Source: Anadara kagoshimensis (Eukaryota; Mollusca; Bivalvia; Arcoida; Arcidae). From it: a stretch of DNA of 64,000 nucleotides. Below are positions 29,601-45,021 of this stretch, piece by piece. A model generated the notes under the pieces. That model searched no databases. It was not told where the DNA came from and was given only the letters and a program-made list of their open reading frames with translations. Both the position numbers and the translations under genes were made by a program. The stretch covers positions 32,972,185-33,036,184 of the forward strand of contig CM037874.1 in NCBI GenBank assembly GCA_021292105.1. The letters run 5' to 3'. Each line of letters begins with the position of its first letter. Positions within the stretch are counted from its first letter, which is position 1.

Positions 29601-32600
29601 TTCTTGAAGTTCTAATTATTTCAATGTTAACCATGAAACTGATTTCATGAGACACCACAAGTTCACTCACACTCACACGGTTAAGAATTTTGAAACACTC
29701 TGAAATGGCAACCAACCACAAGTATTTTGTCAGCTGAAAGAAAAAGAATCTAATGGTATACACCCTAAAGTTGCTGTCACAAGTTCGCTCAGAGAAAAGT
29801 GCAAATATTTGTGACAAATTTTTATGACATGAATATTTTCTGACAGAATTTTCTCTTTTTTTTTTAAAAGTTTAACACATATATAAACCACAACATGACA
29901 TATAAGAGGGACTGGTTATATTATAAATATACATATACGCAGAAGATGTCATAATCACAACATAATTAAGGTGTTACAGGGTTCAACTCTTAACATAAAC
30001 AAACAACATTAACCTGCCTGCTTGACCTTTAATTTAAATATTTATCAAGGACGAATATGTACAGGAAAAACAGAATTGTTTATGTTGTCTACGGAAAACA
30101 CCAATTTCAAAATAGGTAACTCTAAGTTTCCACAGTATCCAAAATTCCAAAATTTAGAAAATAAAGGCCTTTTAACAGTATAATTTCACAAATTTTCTAA
30201 AATATGTTACTTTTTGAAAGAATTTCTCCGAAATTAGTCGCTAATGCCAATTTTGGCTACCAGGAATGGAAGCATAATTAACCGAGAATCATAACACTAC
30301 CGATGTACTGGGCAAATCCTCTTATACTAATAAAAGGTCAACCAGACAGGTCAATGTTGTTTACCTGTACCATAAACATGGTTGTAAATTATTGTGTAAG
30401 GTAGGCATGTCAAATAAATCCAGTGACAGGATTCTTATAATTCAAAATATCAAATTAAAGATTTAAAATTTCAACAATAAATAATCCAGTTTGACAAATT
30501 GTAAACACAATTATAACCACAAAACATTAATTATTTTATTTTCATCCAAAATCTACACTGTATGTTCTAAATTAAGGAGTTTCTGCAAATGTATTAGAAA
30601 TTAAATTGCTAAAGTTGGTGTGAAAAAATAAAGTGTACTTAAAACATGTTAGAAAGTAATTTTTCATTCAAACAGAAAAATAATAATTAGAAATATTGAA
30701 AGGGTCATCAAAAGGACAAATTAAAGAATGAAATTGGCAGGTGCTTTATTATTAACTTTAGCATAATACTAAGATAAAAGGGTTTGCCAGCATGCCAAAT
30801 GATTCCCATAACATTTGTGCACAGTTACCATTTTTACCACTGGATATGAATTCACATAGGTTCTTGTTTTCCCATTAATCGGATTATTCTTTGAATTTAT
30901 GATGTAAATGTTTTCCAATTTTACCCCACACAAACGTTAAGAGGTATTGGTCACATGATAAATGGCTGAACCCCTTTAAACTGTGATAAAAGATATTGTG
31001 AAATTTTATAATCACATGAAACAAGCTGAAAGTTACAAGACTTGAGGTACATAACATGAATAGGAAAAATCTCAGTAGGACATCAAGGAGCCATCTAAAG
31101 ACTGATTGAATGGAGTTTTATGTCCCAGTCAAGAATATTTTACTTACATCAAGAAATCACCAGCTATAAGTGAAACTTTTACACTTGCAGTGTGCTCAGG
31201 ACAATATGCAGGGAAGGTTTTTAGGATGACAGTTATTCAGAGCATCAGTTTTTAAGATCTCTTCCGAGGAACTCTGTTCTTGGTAAAAGAATGCTACCAA
31301 TATCTATTTTCAAGTCTAAGTCAGGGCTGGCTGGGGTTCAAACCCAGGTCTCCCACATATAGAGGGGGCCGAGCACTCTACCAACTTGGCTTATATATAG
31401 AACTGATTTATATTTAATTTATATGGCAGTGGTGGTCTACTAGAATTTATACACACACACAAACAAAACATCCGGGATATGTCAGACGACAAGTGCACTT
31501 AAAACAGAAGGTTGAAGTATTTAGTGTACATAATGAGTTCTTTATATTATCAAGTTTGATAACAATACACTCTTCATAACAATAAATATTTCAGGCCAAC
31601 TAAATGTTGTTGTAGTGTACTGGTAGTATGTATGCATGTCCACACCTATATATAAAATGCAAGATTGACTGATTGATTGAATATGGTTTTAATTCCCAGT
31701 AAAGATATTTCAGCTATATCAAGATGTCACCAACTATAGGTGGATTGAAAGAAACTTTTACCTTTGCAGTATGTTCAGGACAATGTGCAGAGAGGGATCT
31801 TTATTGTGCCATGCCTGCTATGACACAATGATCTGTTTATAAGTCAGCCAAAAAAACATATGTCAAAATGTTGAATGCTTGGCGAAAGGACAGTCACTAC
31901 ATATTTTCAAGTCAGACCAGGCTGGGGTTTAAACCTACGTCCTCCCACATATGAAGGGAACACTCTACCAACTGAGCTACTGCAGTGGTTCAATCTTCAG
32001 TGTTTGAAAATGAATTAAACTTTTCAACCAGTCGGTCACACAGTCCCAGACTAGTAACTTTTTGGAAAAAGCTGTTACTTTTTCAATACTTTCCTATTGT
32101 ACCTTAAAATAAAATGTTGAAATTATTAAGACAAGGGGTGATTGAAAATTCTGACTTATTTCAAACACCGAAAAAGCCATTTTAATGTGAATGGTTTTCT
32201 TGTACTTACTGTAATCATAAAATCAGCATTGAAGTTGTTTCCGTAGAAACAGAAATTTAAAATTCAGTAAGAGTTATTTTTGTAGTTATCAATAAGATAT
32301 GAATACATGATATTACACATCGTCATAACATAACACATGATGCTACTTAGCCTTTAAGTTCTACTATAAAATTGTTGAAATTTTTGGAAGACTTTCAACA
32401 GTAACACTTTTAGATACTGGTATATACAGAAGATGAGAAGACCTGGTAGCACTATGAAATATTTGAAATGTCTGGAAGACTTTCAATAGAAATATAGCAG
32501 ATGAGAAGTACTCGTATGTCAAAATTTAGTTTTACAGTATTAAATAATGCCTTACCAATAGTACTAAACCTGGTAGCACTGTGAAATACCGTATTTGAAA

Positions 32601-35600
32601 TTTTTGGAAGACTTTAAATAGTAATACTATTTAATATATGTATATATAGAAGATGAGAAGTACTGGCATCTCAAAATTTAAAGAGTTTTTGCGTATTACA
32701 TGATGTCTTACCAATACATGTAGTAGTAAACCTGGTACCACTATGAAATATTTAAAATTTTTGGAAGACTTTCAATAGTAATACTTATATAACACTCCAC
32801 AAAATAAAATTCATATCTATAATTTCAATCCTGGTAGCCAAAATCGCCATTGGCTACTAATTTCTGAGGAATTCTTTCAAAAAGTAACCTATTTTAGCTA
32901 CTAATTTCTGAGGAATTCTTTCAAAAAGTAACCTATTTTAGCAAATTTGTGGAAAAATACTTTAAGAAGGACTATATTTTCACAAATTTTGGGAATTTGG
33001 CTACTAATTATTTTAAATTTATGGAAACCTGGCATATTCTTACTTCAATGTTAAACTTTTAGATACAGATGAATAAAGAGAAGAAATAATGGTATCTCAA
33101 AATTTTAAAGAGTTTTTGAGTATAACATGATGCCTATAGTACCGGTACTAAACCTCAGGTAGCACTATGAAATATTAAATTTTTTGCAATTTTGGAAGAC
33201 TTTCAATAGTAACACTATTAGATACATGTATATAGTAGATGAGCAGTATCTCATAATTAGAAGAGTTTTTAAGTATGATTACCTACATGATACCTAATGC
33301 AGTACTAAACCTTGAGGCAGTAAGAAATAGTTAAAATATTTGAAAAATTTAACATACCCCGGTACCATAATAAGAGAGTAGCAAGATACATGCTTTTGGG
33401 CACACTCGTCTGAAAGTTGACTAAAAAAACATGAATTACTTTTCCTGCCATAACCTAATTCCAACGATTAGGTCTGGTTTTGAACAAAAATTCTTAAGAA
33501 CATGCAGTTAGGAAATAAATAGTCACTGAAATCAAATATTGTATCTAATGGCAAGTTTGAAACCATGTTAAAACATGTAATACTATAAAATTGTTAAAAT
33601 ATTTGGAAAATTTGAGAAATTTATATCAAGAATTTAAGATAGTAAGAAAGTGAAATATTGCCCTGTTGATGTAATCTTAAAAGTTTCTGAAAAATTGTAG
33701 GAATTTTAAATTTTTTTACCTGCTTACGTCAGTTTAACTATAAATACCATATATATATATAATGTACATGTATAAATAAGAATTTAAGTTATTGTTAGAA
33801 AGCTCCTGGGCACACTCTAATAAAATCTTGAAAAATTGTAGGAATTTTAAATTTTGTACCTACTTACGTCAGAAATACCGTACAATAAATTACTGAAATT
33901 ATTACTGGTATACTACATGTATAAATAAGAATTTCAAATGCTGTTAGAAAGCTCTTGGGCACACACTCTTAAAGCCTCTAAAACTGTAGGAATATGGATT
34001 TTTTGATGTTATTTAAATGCTTTTAAATTATTAAAATATTTAAGAAATACTCAAAATACCACACTAAAAATTTTATACCGGTACTCAGTAGGTAGATGGG
34101 TGTTTCAATGTGGAATGGACACATGAAAAAAAAATCGTAGGAATTCAAATAATTTATCCTTTATTATTATCACAGAACATGCATTATTGAATTTTTAAAA
34201 CACAGTAAAACCTGTATATTGAGACCACCTCACTTTGGATGACAGGTGACCTTTGTAGGGGTTTCTTTTCAGTTTAACTATGAAACAATGAGACCTTAAA
34301 TCACTGGTCTTAATTAACAGGTGGTCTTTACATTAAAGTACCAATAGTTGCTAAAGGTACATGTATACTGTGACTGTTCTTTTGCCAAGCACTCAGCATT
34401 ACGAAATGAAAGTCACGGTTCTTCGGATGGGAACTTAAAATAAACGAGGTCCTGTGTCACTGTGGGCTTGGCACCCTAAAGAACCCTGCTGTATAATGCC
34501 ATCAGCGCAACGCACAGGCAAGATTTCTGCACTTTCGCCTACAGCTGGCGATGTCTCGATATAAGTGAAATATTCTTGACTGGGACGTTAAACACTATTA
34601 CTCAACTCAACTCAATAGTTGCTAAAATAGGTTTTACTGTACAGGTATTTGTAACATAAAAATCAAATCAGAAATCCAGATGTATCATTAAAAGTGAAAT
34701 ATATCTTGTCAGAAAATTTTAAAATTTCAAAAAATTTGATAAGTCTAGTGAATTTTTATTGCACATGTGCTTGCATGCTCTCTAATTATGTAACTACTGG
34801 TATATATATTAAGTTAGGGATATGTTACGTAACTCAAATTCTTTTATCAATGATGTGTGCAGTTATGCATGTTCCAGATCACAGACACATAACACGTACA
34901 CAAGTGCCAGGTAAGTTTCTGATAAACTTTAAAGTACAACAGACCCTAAAGTCATTAATTTTTAATAAAATTTCAATGAATACCTATATCACTGACAAGA
35001 GAAAGCAGGTTTACAAGTGGCTTGTCTACATCTATCAGTCAGTGCTTGCTCTGTATGTGTGAAGTCTAGGTTTAAATCCTGACCGGGTCTGACCAAGACT
35101 TGAGATTAGGTAGTAACATTTCTTTTTCCAAGCACTCACCATTTAGAAATGAAAGTCACATGGTCCTTTGGAAAAGACCTTAAAAACAATCTTGCCCCAT
35201 GTCACAGCAAGTTTTACCAAGCCATAAGCTCTTACCCCTGGTTTTGCCAGGTGAAATATTAAAACTGATATACAAATTTCCTGATTTGAGATATTTCCTG
35301 GGTTCATAGCATTTTTGTTAGTGAAAAATCTGTACCAGTAACTGGTAAAATATGGTATACCAGTAATGTAATCTTTAATTCAATTTAAATTACTTAATTA
35401 GGTGTGTTTACCTAGAAAGTCACTTTGAAATATTCAATGAGCACCTGAGTAAATTTCACATCGAACTACCGTTAATAATCAAGTAGGGTTATTCTGATAA
35501 ACAGAGATGCTTTAACCTTCTGGGGTACATTTGTACCTGATTTTACCTCAAATGGAGGTTAATTAAACATTTTGTGCATATAAGCATAGTCTTTGTCAGA

Positions 35601-36279
35601 TGTATGTTTTTTCTGGATTTCCCCTTATTTTACTACTGGTATTTTTCAAAACTTACTAACAATTCCAAAACCAAAATTACCCATACTACAATTATGACAC
35701 GGCATTTGTCCTTTCTAACAATACCAAAACCAAAATTACCCATACTACAATTATGACACCGCGTATGTCCTTTCTAACAATACCAAAACCAAAATTACCC
35801 ATACTACAATTATGACACCGCATATGTCCTTACTAACAATACCAAAACCAAAATTACCCATACTACAATTATGACACGGCATATGTCCTTTCTAACAATA
35901 CCAAAACCAAAATTACCCATACTACAATTATGACACGGCATATGTCCTTTCTAACAATACCAAAACCAAAATTACCCATACTACAGTTATGACACAGCAT
36001 ATGTCCTTACTAACAATACCAAAACCAAAATTACCCATACTACAGTTATGACACAGCATATGTCCTTACTAACAATACCAAAACCAAAATTACCCATACT
36101 ACAGTTATGACACAGCATATGTCCTTACTAACAATACCAAAACCAAAATTACCCATACTACAGTTATGACACAGCATATGTCCTTACTAACAATACCAAA
36201 ACCAAAATTACCCATACTACAATTATGACACCGCGTATGTCCTTCAGATTCAAATACTGATGCAGATGATGCCCCATTG

Positions 36280-36342
<63 letters not shown>

Positions 36343-36959
36343 GCATTAAGCAAATACTGATACAGATGATGCCCTGTAACAGTAACATCCATCTTTTATC
36401 CTCATTATTTCCATTGTGGTGACACAAACATTACTAGCACAAAAACTAGTATTACCCAATATTTCAAATTATAGGTCTCCAAATTCTTAATCTTGATTTA
36501 AAGATGTGGTGAATCAGATTCAATGACCGATGTTGATGACACCACTGGCAAAACAACACCCACCTATCGCCCCCGCTCTTTTCCTGTTGCGGTGACACAA
36601 AAATTCTACCATAACATTTTACATGCAAAAACAAAAAAAATTATTACATCTACAACTGCAATACATCAATTAAAACCACAATAATTTCAATTTGATATAC
36701 GTATACTGTTATTATACATATCTATATAACTAAATTTATGATTTTTTTTTACTTACATACAAGGTAAAATTATCTTTCCAAATGCACACACACTGGTTTG
36801 GCTAAGCCAGCCAAACAGCAAAACTTTGATGAATAAATAATGTCAACTAGGTTATATGATTAAATATGTATTAATATATGAATGTTTGTCCTGTTATATT
36901 ACAAACAGGAAATTGAATTAGCGTTCAGCATCCGTTGTAAACATTACAACCCATTGGTC

Positions 36960-37018
<59 letters not shown>

Positions 37019-40000
37019 CAAAGGTACTTTCTATGCAAAAAGGTTGTCAAACATTGGAATCTCGTGCAAATATCAATTAAAGCAACATCATATATGTATA
37101 TTTACCCTAAAGAATTTGAGCACTGATGGAAGTCCTTCCAGACCACCTGTATATAAAGTGCTTATAGGGGTATATTAGGTCCCATGGGTTGAGACTTTAC
37201 ACACATGTTTTACTGTATATGTATAAGCTTCATAACACACAGAATGGGGCTTCTGTGGATAAGAGGTCTAAAGCATACACTTACATTCCACAGCACTCTT
37301 AATCACCTAGCTTTGAGTCCCAAATCCAATCTCAACAAATTCTGGTCAAATCACCCAATCAAATTCAATCCCAGCTGCTATATAGGAAACGACCATGTAC
37401 AACAAATAGTATCATCCAGAGAAAATTATAAAGAAGCATCTCAGAAGTAGAACTGCTTACAATGATGTCTATCTACATAAGAAACGTAAGAGTGTCACTT
37501 GGGACAGATCCTAGTGTAAGGAAAGTTTGTCAGTTTACTTGCCAAAGGTCAGTGGTTTTCTCCTGACATTCCAGTTTCCTCCACCATTTCATTAACCCCA
37601 GATAATAAGTGAAAATTTCATAAACTGACCCAGGTATAAGTGAAAAGATCTTGACTGGTGCCTAAACCACCACTCTACAGCATAACACACAGGTACTTGG
37701 CATCTAAAGTACGCCATATGATATGATATCGTTATTTAATGACATTCAGAAAACTTGTCTATGTGACAAAAAGCACAATGCCAACAGGGCATCAAGTTAT
37801 CAAGTTAACACTCTAATTTGGGATCATTAACACATATCTAGGTTAATTAACGTGTTACTACAAATGACAAAAACAAAAAATATCCTACCAACTAATTTAA
37901 ATACATAAATACATACAGTACATACCTGTTGAAAGTTTAACACTGAGCTAAGGAAAATGAGTCAAAATCTAGCTCGAGATATGGATAGCTAGTGGCTGAA
38001 AACCTATGGTAAGGTAGTAAGCATTTCCTGAAAAGTTGTCGAGATACAAAAGCTAACAAGGGGATGATATGAATTCAGTGCTTCAGATTGTTTTTACAGA
38101 TAGTGGGCCACAAGGGCCCACCAGGTCCAATAACAAGGGGTCATTTTTTGTTATAGTGGGTCATGTTTTGACACATAATTAAATGTTATGCCACAACCAC
38201 GTGACTGAAAGTGAAAGTCGGCACTTGACATCTTCATATAATGCACCAAAAGTGATCTTGTCATCTGCTAATTTATATTTTGTTAACCTTTACGATATAT
38301 TTTAAACTCTTTCACCTCGATGATTCATTTTATGTGCATCTACTTCTCTGCGCTTTGTGTTGTTTTAAAAAATGTGAATAGAGTCGTCTGCATCTCGTAG
38401 TCATGGTTGCCGCTAGTATATTAAATGAACGACAACGTCCGAGGTCATAACAAGTTTTATTACGAGTTCCTTCCCTTTGAATATTAATGTTAATAACCGA
38501 CGCATAGAGCGAAGAGAAGGGGCTTGTCGGGAGTCCTGTCTATATGCTGATTATGAGATAAACAAAGAAGCTAGAGATTTTCCGATAGAAAACGAAAGCA
38601 GAAAGTCAAATGGGAAAACCCCATGGAATCAAATATGTAGTTTTGGGAAGAAATTATTAACGATCAATTTGGCTAAGAAAAACCATGCGCCATGTGGACC
38701 CATTAGAAGCAAATATTATGCGCCATTTTTTGAAATAATGCGGGATTGACACGGGCGCACCGACAATCTGAAGCACTGTGAATTGTCGATTCTGTACTAA
38801 TTGGTTAGCTTAGTGTTAAAACTTTGGACAGGTCTGTACTGTATATATACAAAGGTAGGTGTACTTTAAAACCTTCTTTGCAATATTCACTTAAAGTAAT
38901 CCAGGTCATGAATAAAAAGTGCAATTTTATCTTTTTAAGTAAGTTTGTTGATAAACTTTCATCCAAGTGTGAAATCAGTATGTAATAGATCACCCAGATT
39001 TATGTGTGAGCTTATATATTATATTTTTAGCATCAGTGTACCGGTATACAAAATAGACACTTTTTACACAAAAAACCACTGCGGTGAGCTCAGTTGGTAA
39101 AATGCTCGCTCCGTAAGTGGGAGGTCGTGGGTTCTAAACCAGGACTTGATAGTGGGTAGGGACTGTTTTTTCGTCAAGCACTCTGCATTACTAAATGAAA
39201 GTCATTGTTTTTTTGGATGTGAATTTAAACTAAAAGAGGTCCTGTGTTACAGTAAGCTTGGCAAGATTAAGTACCTTGCTGTATAATCCCATCAGCGCAA
39301 AGCACAGGCAAAATTTCTGCACCTCACCTATAGCTGGCAACGTCTTGATATAAGTAAAATATTCTTGACTGGGACGTTAAACATCATTACTCAACTCAAC
39401 TTTTTATACACAAAATACCTATTTTACACTAACAATAAAAATATGGGTTAAAAGAAACAAAAGTGCTTGAAAATTATGAAATTTCTAAATTATATTATTT
39501 ATTTTGATAATAAAATATAGGTATTACCTAAATTTCCATGTGTCTAAACCCAGAACATTGCCTTATTTTATCTCTTTTTTCAGTATATTAAATACTATTT
39601 TACACATACTGTTCAAACATTCACATGAGTGTACATGAATTACATAATTACTGATAAATTTTGAAATATTCAGAAGTGAACAACTTATTCTGACAAAAAA
39701 TATTATATTACCTAACTTTTGTGTCTAATCCGCTTTTTTTATCTCCTGTTCAGTACATAGAGTTATAAAGTTTTTTACACACATTCACACCAGTATACAT
39801 AATTTATGAAATTTAATTCTGAAATATTTATTAGTAAACAACTTCTCCTGATAATATATCTATATATATCTATATATATTACCTAAATCATAAATGTGTC
39901 CAATCCACTTATTCCTTAATTTATTCCTTAGTTCACCTTTTAAGTACAATTTTTTTTACACACATTCACATAGCGGTAAGTATTACCAAACTAAATACCG

Positions 40001-42337
40001 CTAAATTCTAGTAAACAACTTATATTGATGATATTCTATTATGGTACCTACATGTGTGTCCAATCTACTTATTCCATAATTTATCTCCTTTTTCAGTATA
40101 CTGGTATTATAATTTTTTTTTTACACACATACACGAATTACCAAACTTAATACCGGTAAATTCTGAAATATGTACAAGTAAACAATTTATCCTGATAATA
40201 AAAATATATATTACCTAAATCTCCATGTTTATAAAATCCTAGACGAAAGTTTACCTCTAACAGAAACACCCTGTGTTACACAATAGATGCACAGATTCGT
40301 ACAGGTGTTGTATAGGTTTTAACAAATACTATATGTAAATTTATTTATAGATTTTGTAAACAAACATTCATCAATGGGAAAAGTTTCGAGTTGTGCCCCA
40401 CTGATGTATGCTAAGATGTCTGGATGACTAACCCTATGATGTATATAGTAACTAGATTTACTAGACCGGTATGATATAATTAATGCAGCTCTGCCTCATT
40501 TCAATCTCTCCAGGATGCTTAGATCTTAACATTTTATCACACTGCATGGTTAAGCCATGCTGTAATAATATTCAGACCATATGCCATCAGTTTCAAACCA
40601 TATGACCCCACCCCCCCCCCCCCCCACACACACCAATTTTAAATCATATACTGGTAACTGTCTACAGTTTCAGATCATATAAACCAAATTACAGACTATA
40701 TGACTCCCCCCCCCCCCCACACACACACCAATTTTAAATCATTTACTGGTAACTGTGTACAGTTTCAGATCATATAAACAAAGTTACAGATCATATGACC
40801 CCAGTTTCATATCAAATGACTTAAGTTTTGATTTGTGATTAATTGGATTAATTGTAGTGATGAAGATCAATGATATTAAATTACACCACCAATTGTGCTT
40901 GAAAACTCTTGTTTTTTTACTCTGACTGGTCTGACCAACAACATTTGAGATATGCTGTTTTATTCAGAAGTCTCCAATGGAATTTCGTTCATGTAAAATA
41001 GTGTTCAGGCCATATCTCACTTCACATAAATAATCTTCATGGTCCAAAATTGTGTTATGACCTTGAACCAAGGTCAGGTCAAGGTCGTGGGAAAACTTTA
41101 AATATTGGAAGCTGATATTTGGCTCTCAAGATACAATTCTAGTTTAGATTATTATTTCCTGATCAATCTTGTCTAATGGATAATTTGTTCCACTAAATAG
41201 TATAACACATTGCAGCAATTTGAGCTAACAGTACATTTACAGATGTTAACAAAAACCAAGACACTAATCTGAGGAGAAATATAAGCACATTTTAATTATA
41301 GCACATTTAGGAAAATGCTATTTCTGCTCGTGCTATCATATTATCGGGAGTGTGATTTTAAATTTCTAAAAAAAATATTCTTCTTTCTATATTTGGAATG
41401 TTAGACCGACAGTTGGTTTACTGGTAGGTGGTATTTGCACCCAAGCAAAGATCAGATGCCACTTTACTGAGGCAGTCAGTTCTGGAGTGGTGTAGGAAAC
41501 TAGAATACCTATGGAAAACCACTGACTAACTTTGTCTGCAACAGGACTGGTGTGATTGTCCACCCTGATTCCCAAACAAATACTTGATCCCTGAAATGTC
41601 ACTCTACATCAGACTAAGATCAAGCCAAGATCATTTTATACTTTTACCAGCAATTTAGCACAAGGACTTGAACACAAGCATCAATTTCATTTTCAAAATC
41701 TGTAAACATTTATTTAAAACGAAAGCTTGGTAAATGTTTCTTTTTGTAACCCCCACCTATTAAGTTCTATGTAAAATTTTTGAAAAATTATTTTTCACAG
41801 AAATGTTCAAAATTGCTTGATCCTGTCATTTTTAGGTTTTTTAGTCGAAAATTTTAGTGGAAGGTGCAAATGGAATTCTTTCAGTAAGCTTTCCTTGACT
41901 GCAAACAACCACTAGTCAATCATGTATTGCTTTGCCTTGAGGTGCCAGCACCCTCCATTTCAGGTGGATCTTCCAGAAACTTTAATTCTATCATTTAAGT
42001 AAACTGTTATTACAACCCTCTATCCATATTTGGTAAGATAAAAGTTCTCAGAGTCTTAAATAAAAGTAACAGCTTAGGTGTGTGTGTGGAGGAGTTAATC
42101 ATCGTGGTAGACCATGCTCTATTAGTACATGTAGACTAGTATATTACACTATTTATAATGGTTTAGTAAGGGATAACTGTTCCTGCTCTCTCTCTCTCTC
42201 TCTCTCTTCTTGTGTGTGTGTGAGTGTGTGTGGAGGAGATCATCATGGTAGATCATGCTCTATTAGTACATGTAGACTAGTATATTAAAATATTTATAAT
42301 GGTTTAGAAACCGGTAACTGTTCCTGCTCTTTCTCTC

Positions 42338-42385
<48 letters not shown>

Positions 42386-44871
42386 GAGGAGTTAATCATC
42401 ATGGTAGATCATGCTCTATTAGTACATGTAGACTAATATAATGGTTTAGAAACTGGTAATGTTCCTGCATGTTCTCTCGATCTCTCTCTCTTTCTCTCTC
42501 TGTGGAGGACTTAATCATCAAGGTAGATCGTTTACACTACTATAGTGTATTACCTTGATTACTGGACAACTGAATGAATGCCATTTATTATCTCTCCTTC
42601 TCTCTTTTTAAAGTATTAATTTTTAAACAAAATTGCTGAAAAAGGTTGATTTTTGAAAGAATATTTCTGGGAAATTAGTATCCAAGTGATTTTGACTACT
42701 ACCAAGTGTGTGTGTGTGTGATGCTCCAGACAGCCAGTAATTTATAGATAGACTAGCATACAATAAGAAAAGGGAAGAATAGAGCCTTTCATTTTTTTTT
42801 TTTTTTTACATCCAATTAAAGACAATTTTACTCCTGGTTAGACAGTTAGATCTGAAATGAAGGAGAACACTACTGACGGCTTAAAAATGTAAGCTTACTA
42901 GGATCTGTACCAAATCTATTAATGGGCGATTTTAAATAGAACAATGGTCTCCTGTAAATAATCGGTAAATGCAAAGAAAACTAATGTAAAAGATCAAAGA
43001 AGTAAAAGAATCTACATGTGCCATTACCATTATCTAAAGATGATCATAAGAGCATTATATATACACAAATTGCACACCTGTAAAAAAATCTGAGTAAAAA
43101 TAAGATACTATTAATAAGTTGCATTACTATTTATACCTCAGCTGCTATGAGATATGTAAAAAGGTTAAACAATTAACAGGAGAAGAAGATATTTTTGACA
43201 GTACCCTGTGCACACCAACTCACAATTCTGTATCTGTAGCTATATCTGATGAATCATTCTGACTTGCTTCTAAAATCATCTTCAAATACTAAACACGTCT
43301 TAGGCCAAGCAAAACTATACATTCATTTCTTGATCATTTTTATTCATTGGATCAGAAAGACATTTATAAATATTGTTGTGATTTTTTTATCGCTTGGCGC
43401 TGAAGCCTGACTGACTAATACAACATTATCTACTGAAAATCAGAAAGGGATTATGTTATATCCCCATCACAAATTGTCAAGGGGCATAACACTGCAAATA
43501 CGAGACAGTGCCAGTATGAAGTTGACAGGGTTCGATTTTAGCGATATTTACCACTAGCAAAAATTAGCTTGTACAATTTTTATTCACTAGCTAAAATGAA
43601 AAATGACTAGCTAAAATTTATGATTTATCCGCCGGCCGTTTGAAAAAATTTGTAATGGACTTTTGCGACATTTTTTTAAACTTTTTTATTCACGTGCTAC
43701 AGTAAAGCATGACGGTAATGGGATTTCCACTTTAACAACGAATCAGAGACGAAGACTAAATTAAGCAGCCAATCGTAGCCACGTGTTCCGGAAAACCTAA
43801 TATTATACATTGACGTATATGCCCGAGTAATCCGAATTTGTTTACGATAGAGATGCCCAGACAATATGACTTATTTCAGCCGCTTTTCGTTTTTTTTTTT
43901 CGTTTTAAATTTCATTTGGAACATACAATGTGACAGTTAATTGAAAAGTAGATTGTAAATGATTTAGCTTCTTTTTTTATTCACTCGCTCAACTATGCGA
44001 GTAGCTTTTATTTCCACTCGCTATTCGGCAGATCTACAAGCTATTAGCGAGTATGCGTGCCTAATTTCGAACCCTGATAGCACAAGGTCTTGATGGAAGA
44101 AGGATGTTTTTTATTTGAAAGACATTTATAAATATTGTTGTGATTTTTATATCGCTTGGCGCTGAAGCCTGACTGACTAATACAACATTATCTACTAATA
44201 TCTGAAAGGGATTATGTTATATCCCTATCACAAATTGTCAAGGTGCATAACACCGCAGTGCCAGTATGAAGTTGATAGCACAAGGTCTTGATGGAAGAAG
44301 GATGTTTTTTATTTGAAATATAAAAATTATCAAGGACACATAGTTAACTGAGATTTGTTGCAAATTACCTTGATTTGATGTGCAATATATTCCTGGTACC
44401 TGGTACCTAGTTTTATGGTTCAATATAGGTCTGGTAGTACAAACAAAGTTAACACTAACACATTTTGTTTTTGCTGCAATTCTTGTTTATGAATGAGTAA
44501 GATACAGGGAAGATAACAGTATAACTGTTCCCACAGAGAGACAGACTAAGAATGATACAACTTATAATTAACTGATATCAGCCTTTACGGTTACAGCAGC
44601 ACTAAGAAGAAATGTAAATTTTACAGACATTCCATAAAATCCACAAAAATTCCTAAATATTACATCACCAACATGTCAAAAAGTGCTGACTGCAGGATCA
44701 TTAACTGGGTTTCCACAAATTGAAAATTTGTAGTAGCCAAATTGTCAAAATTATTTAAAGTTGTGAGTGGTTTTTTTTTTTTTTTTTTTTTACAAATTTG
44801 CTAAAATACATAAAGATTACTTTTTAGAAATCTGATAGCCAATGGTAATTTTGGCCACCAGGAATAGAAAC

Positions 44872-44920
<49 letters not shown>

Positions 44921-44979
44921 GTTTCTTCCTCCACATCAAATGATAAGCAATAGTCAAAATTACTCTAAAATTACTCAAT

Positions 44980-45021
<42 letters not shown>

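Noticed and set aside
38477-38749. 90-aa gene on the plus strand
   Set aside because: It lies inside the 703-bp hAT-like element, has no recognised motif, and is too short for a transposase. At most it is a decayed fragment.
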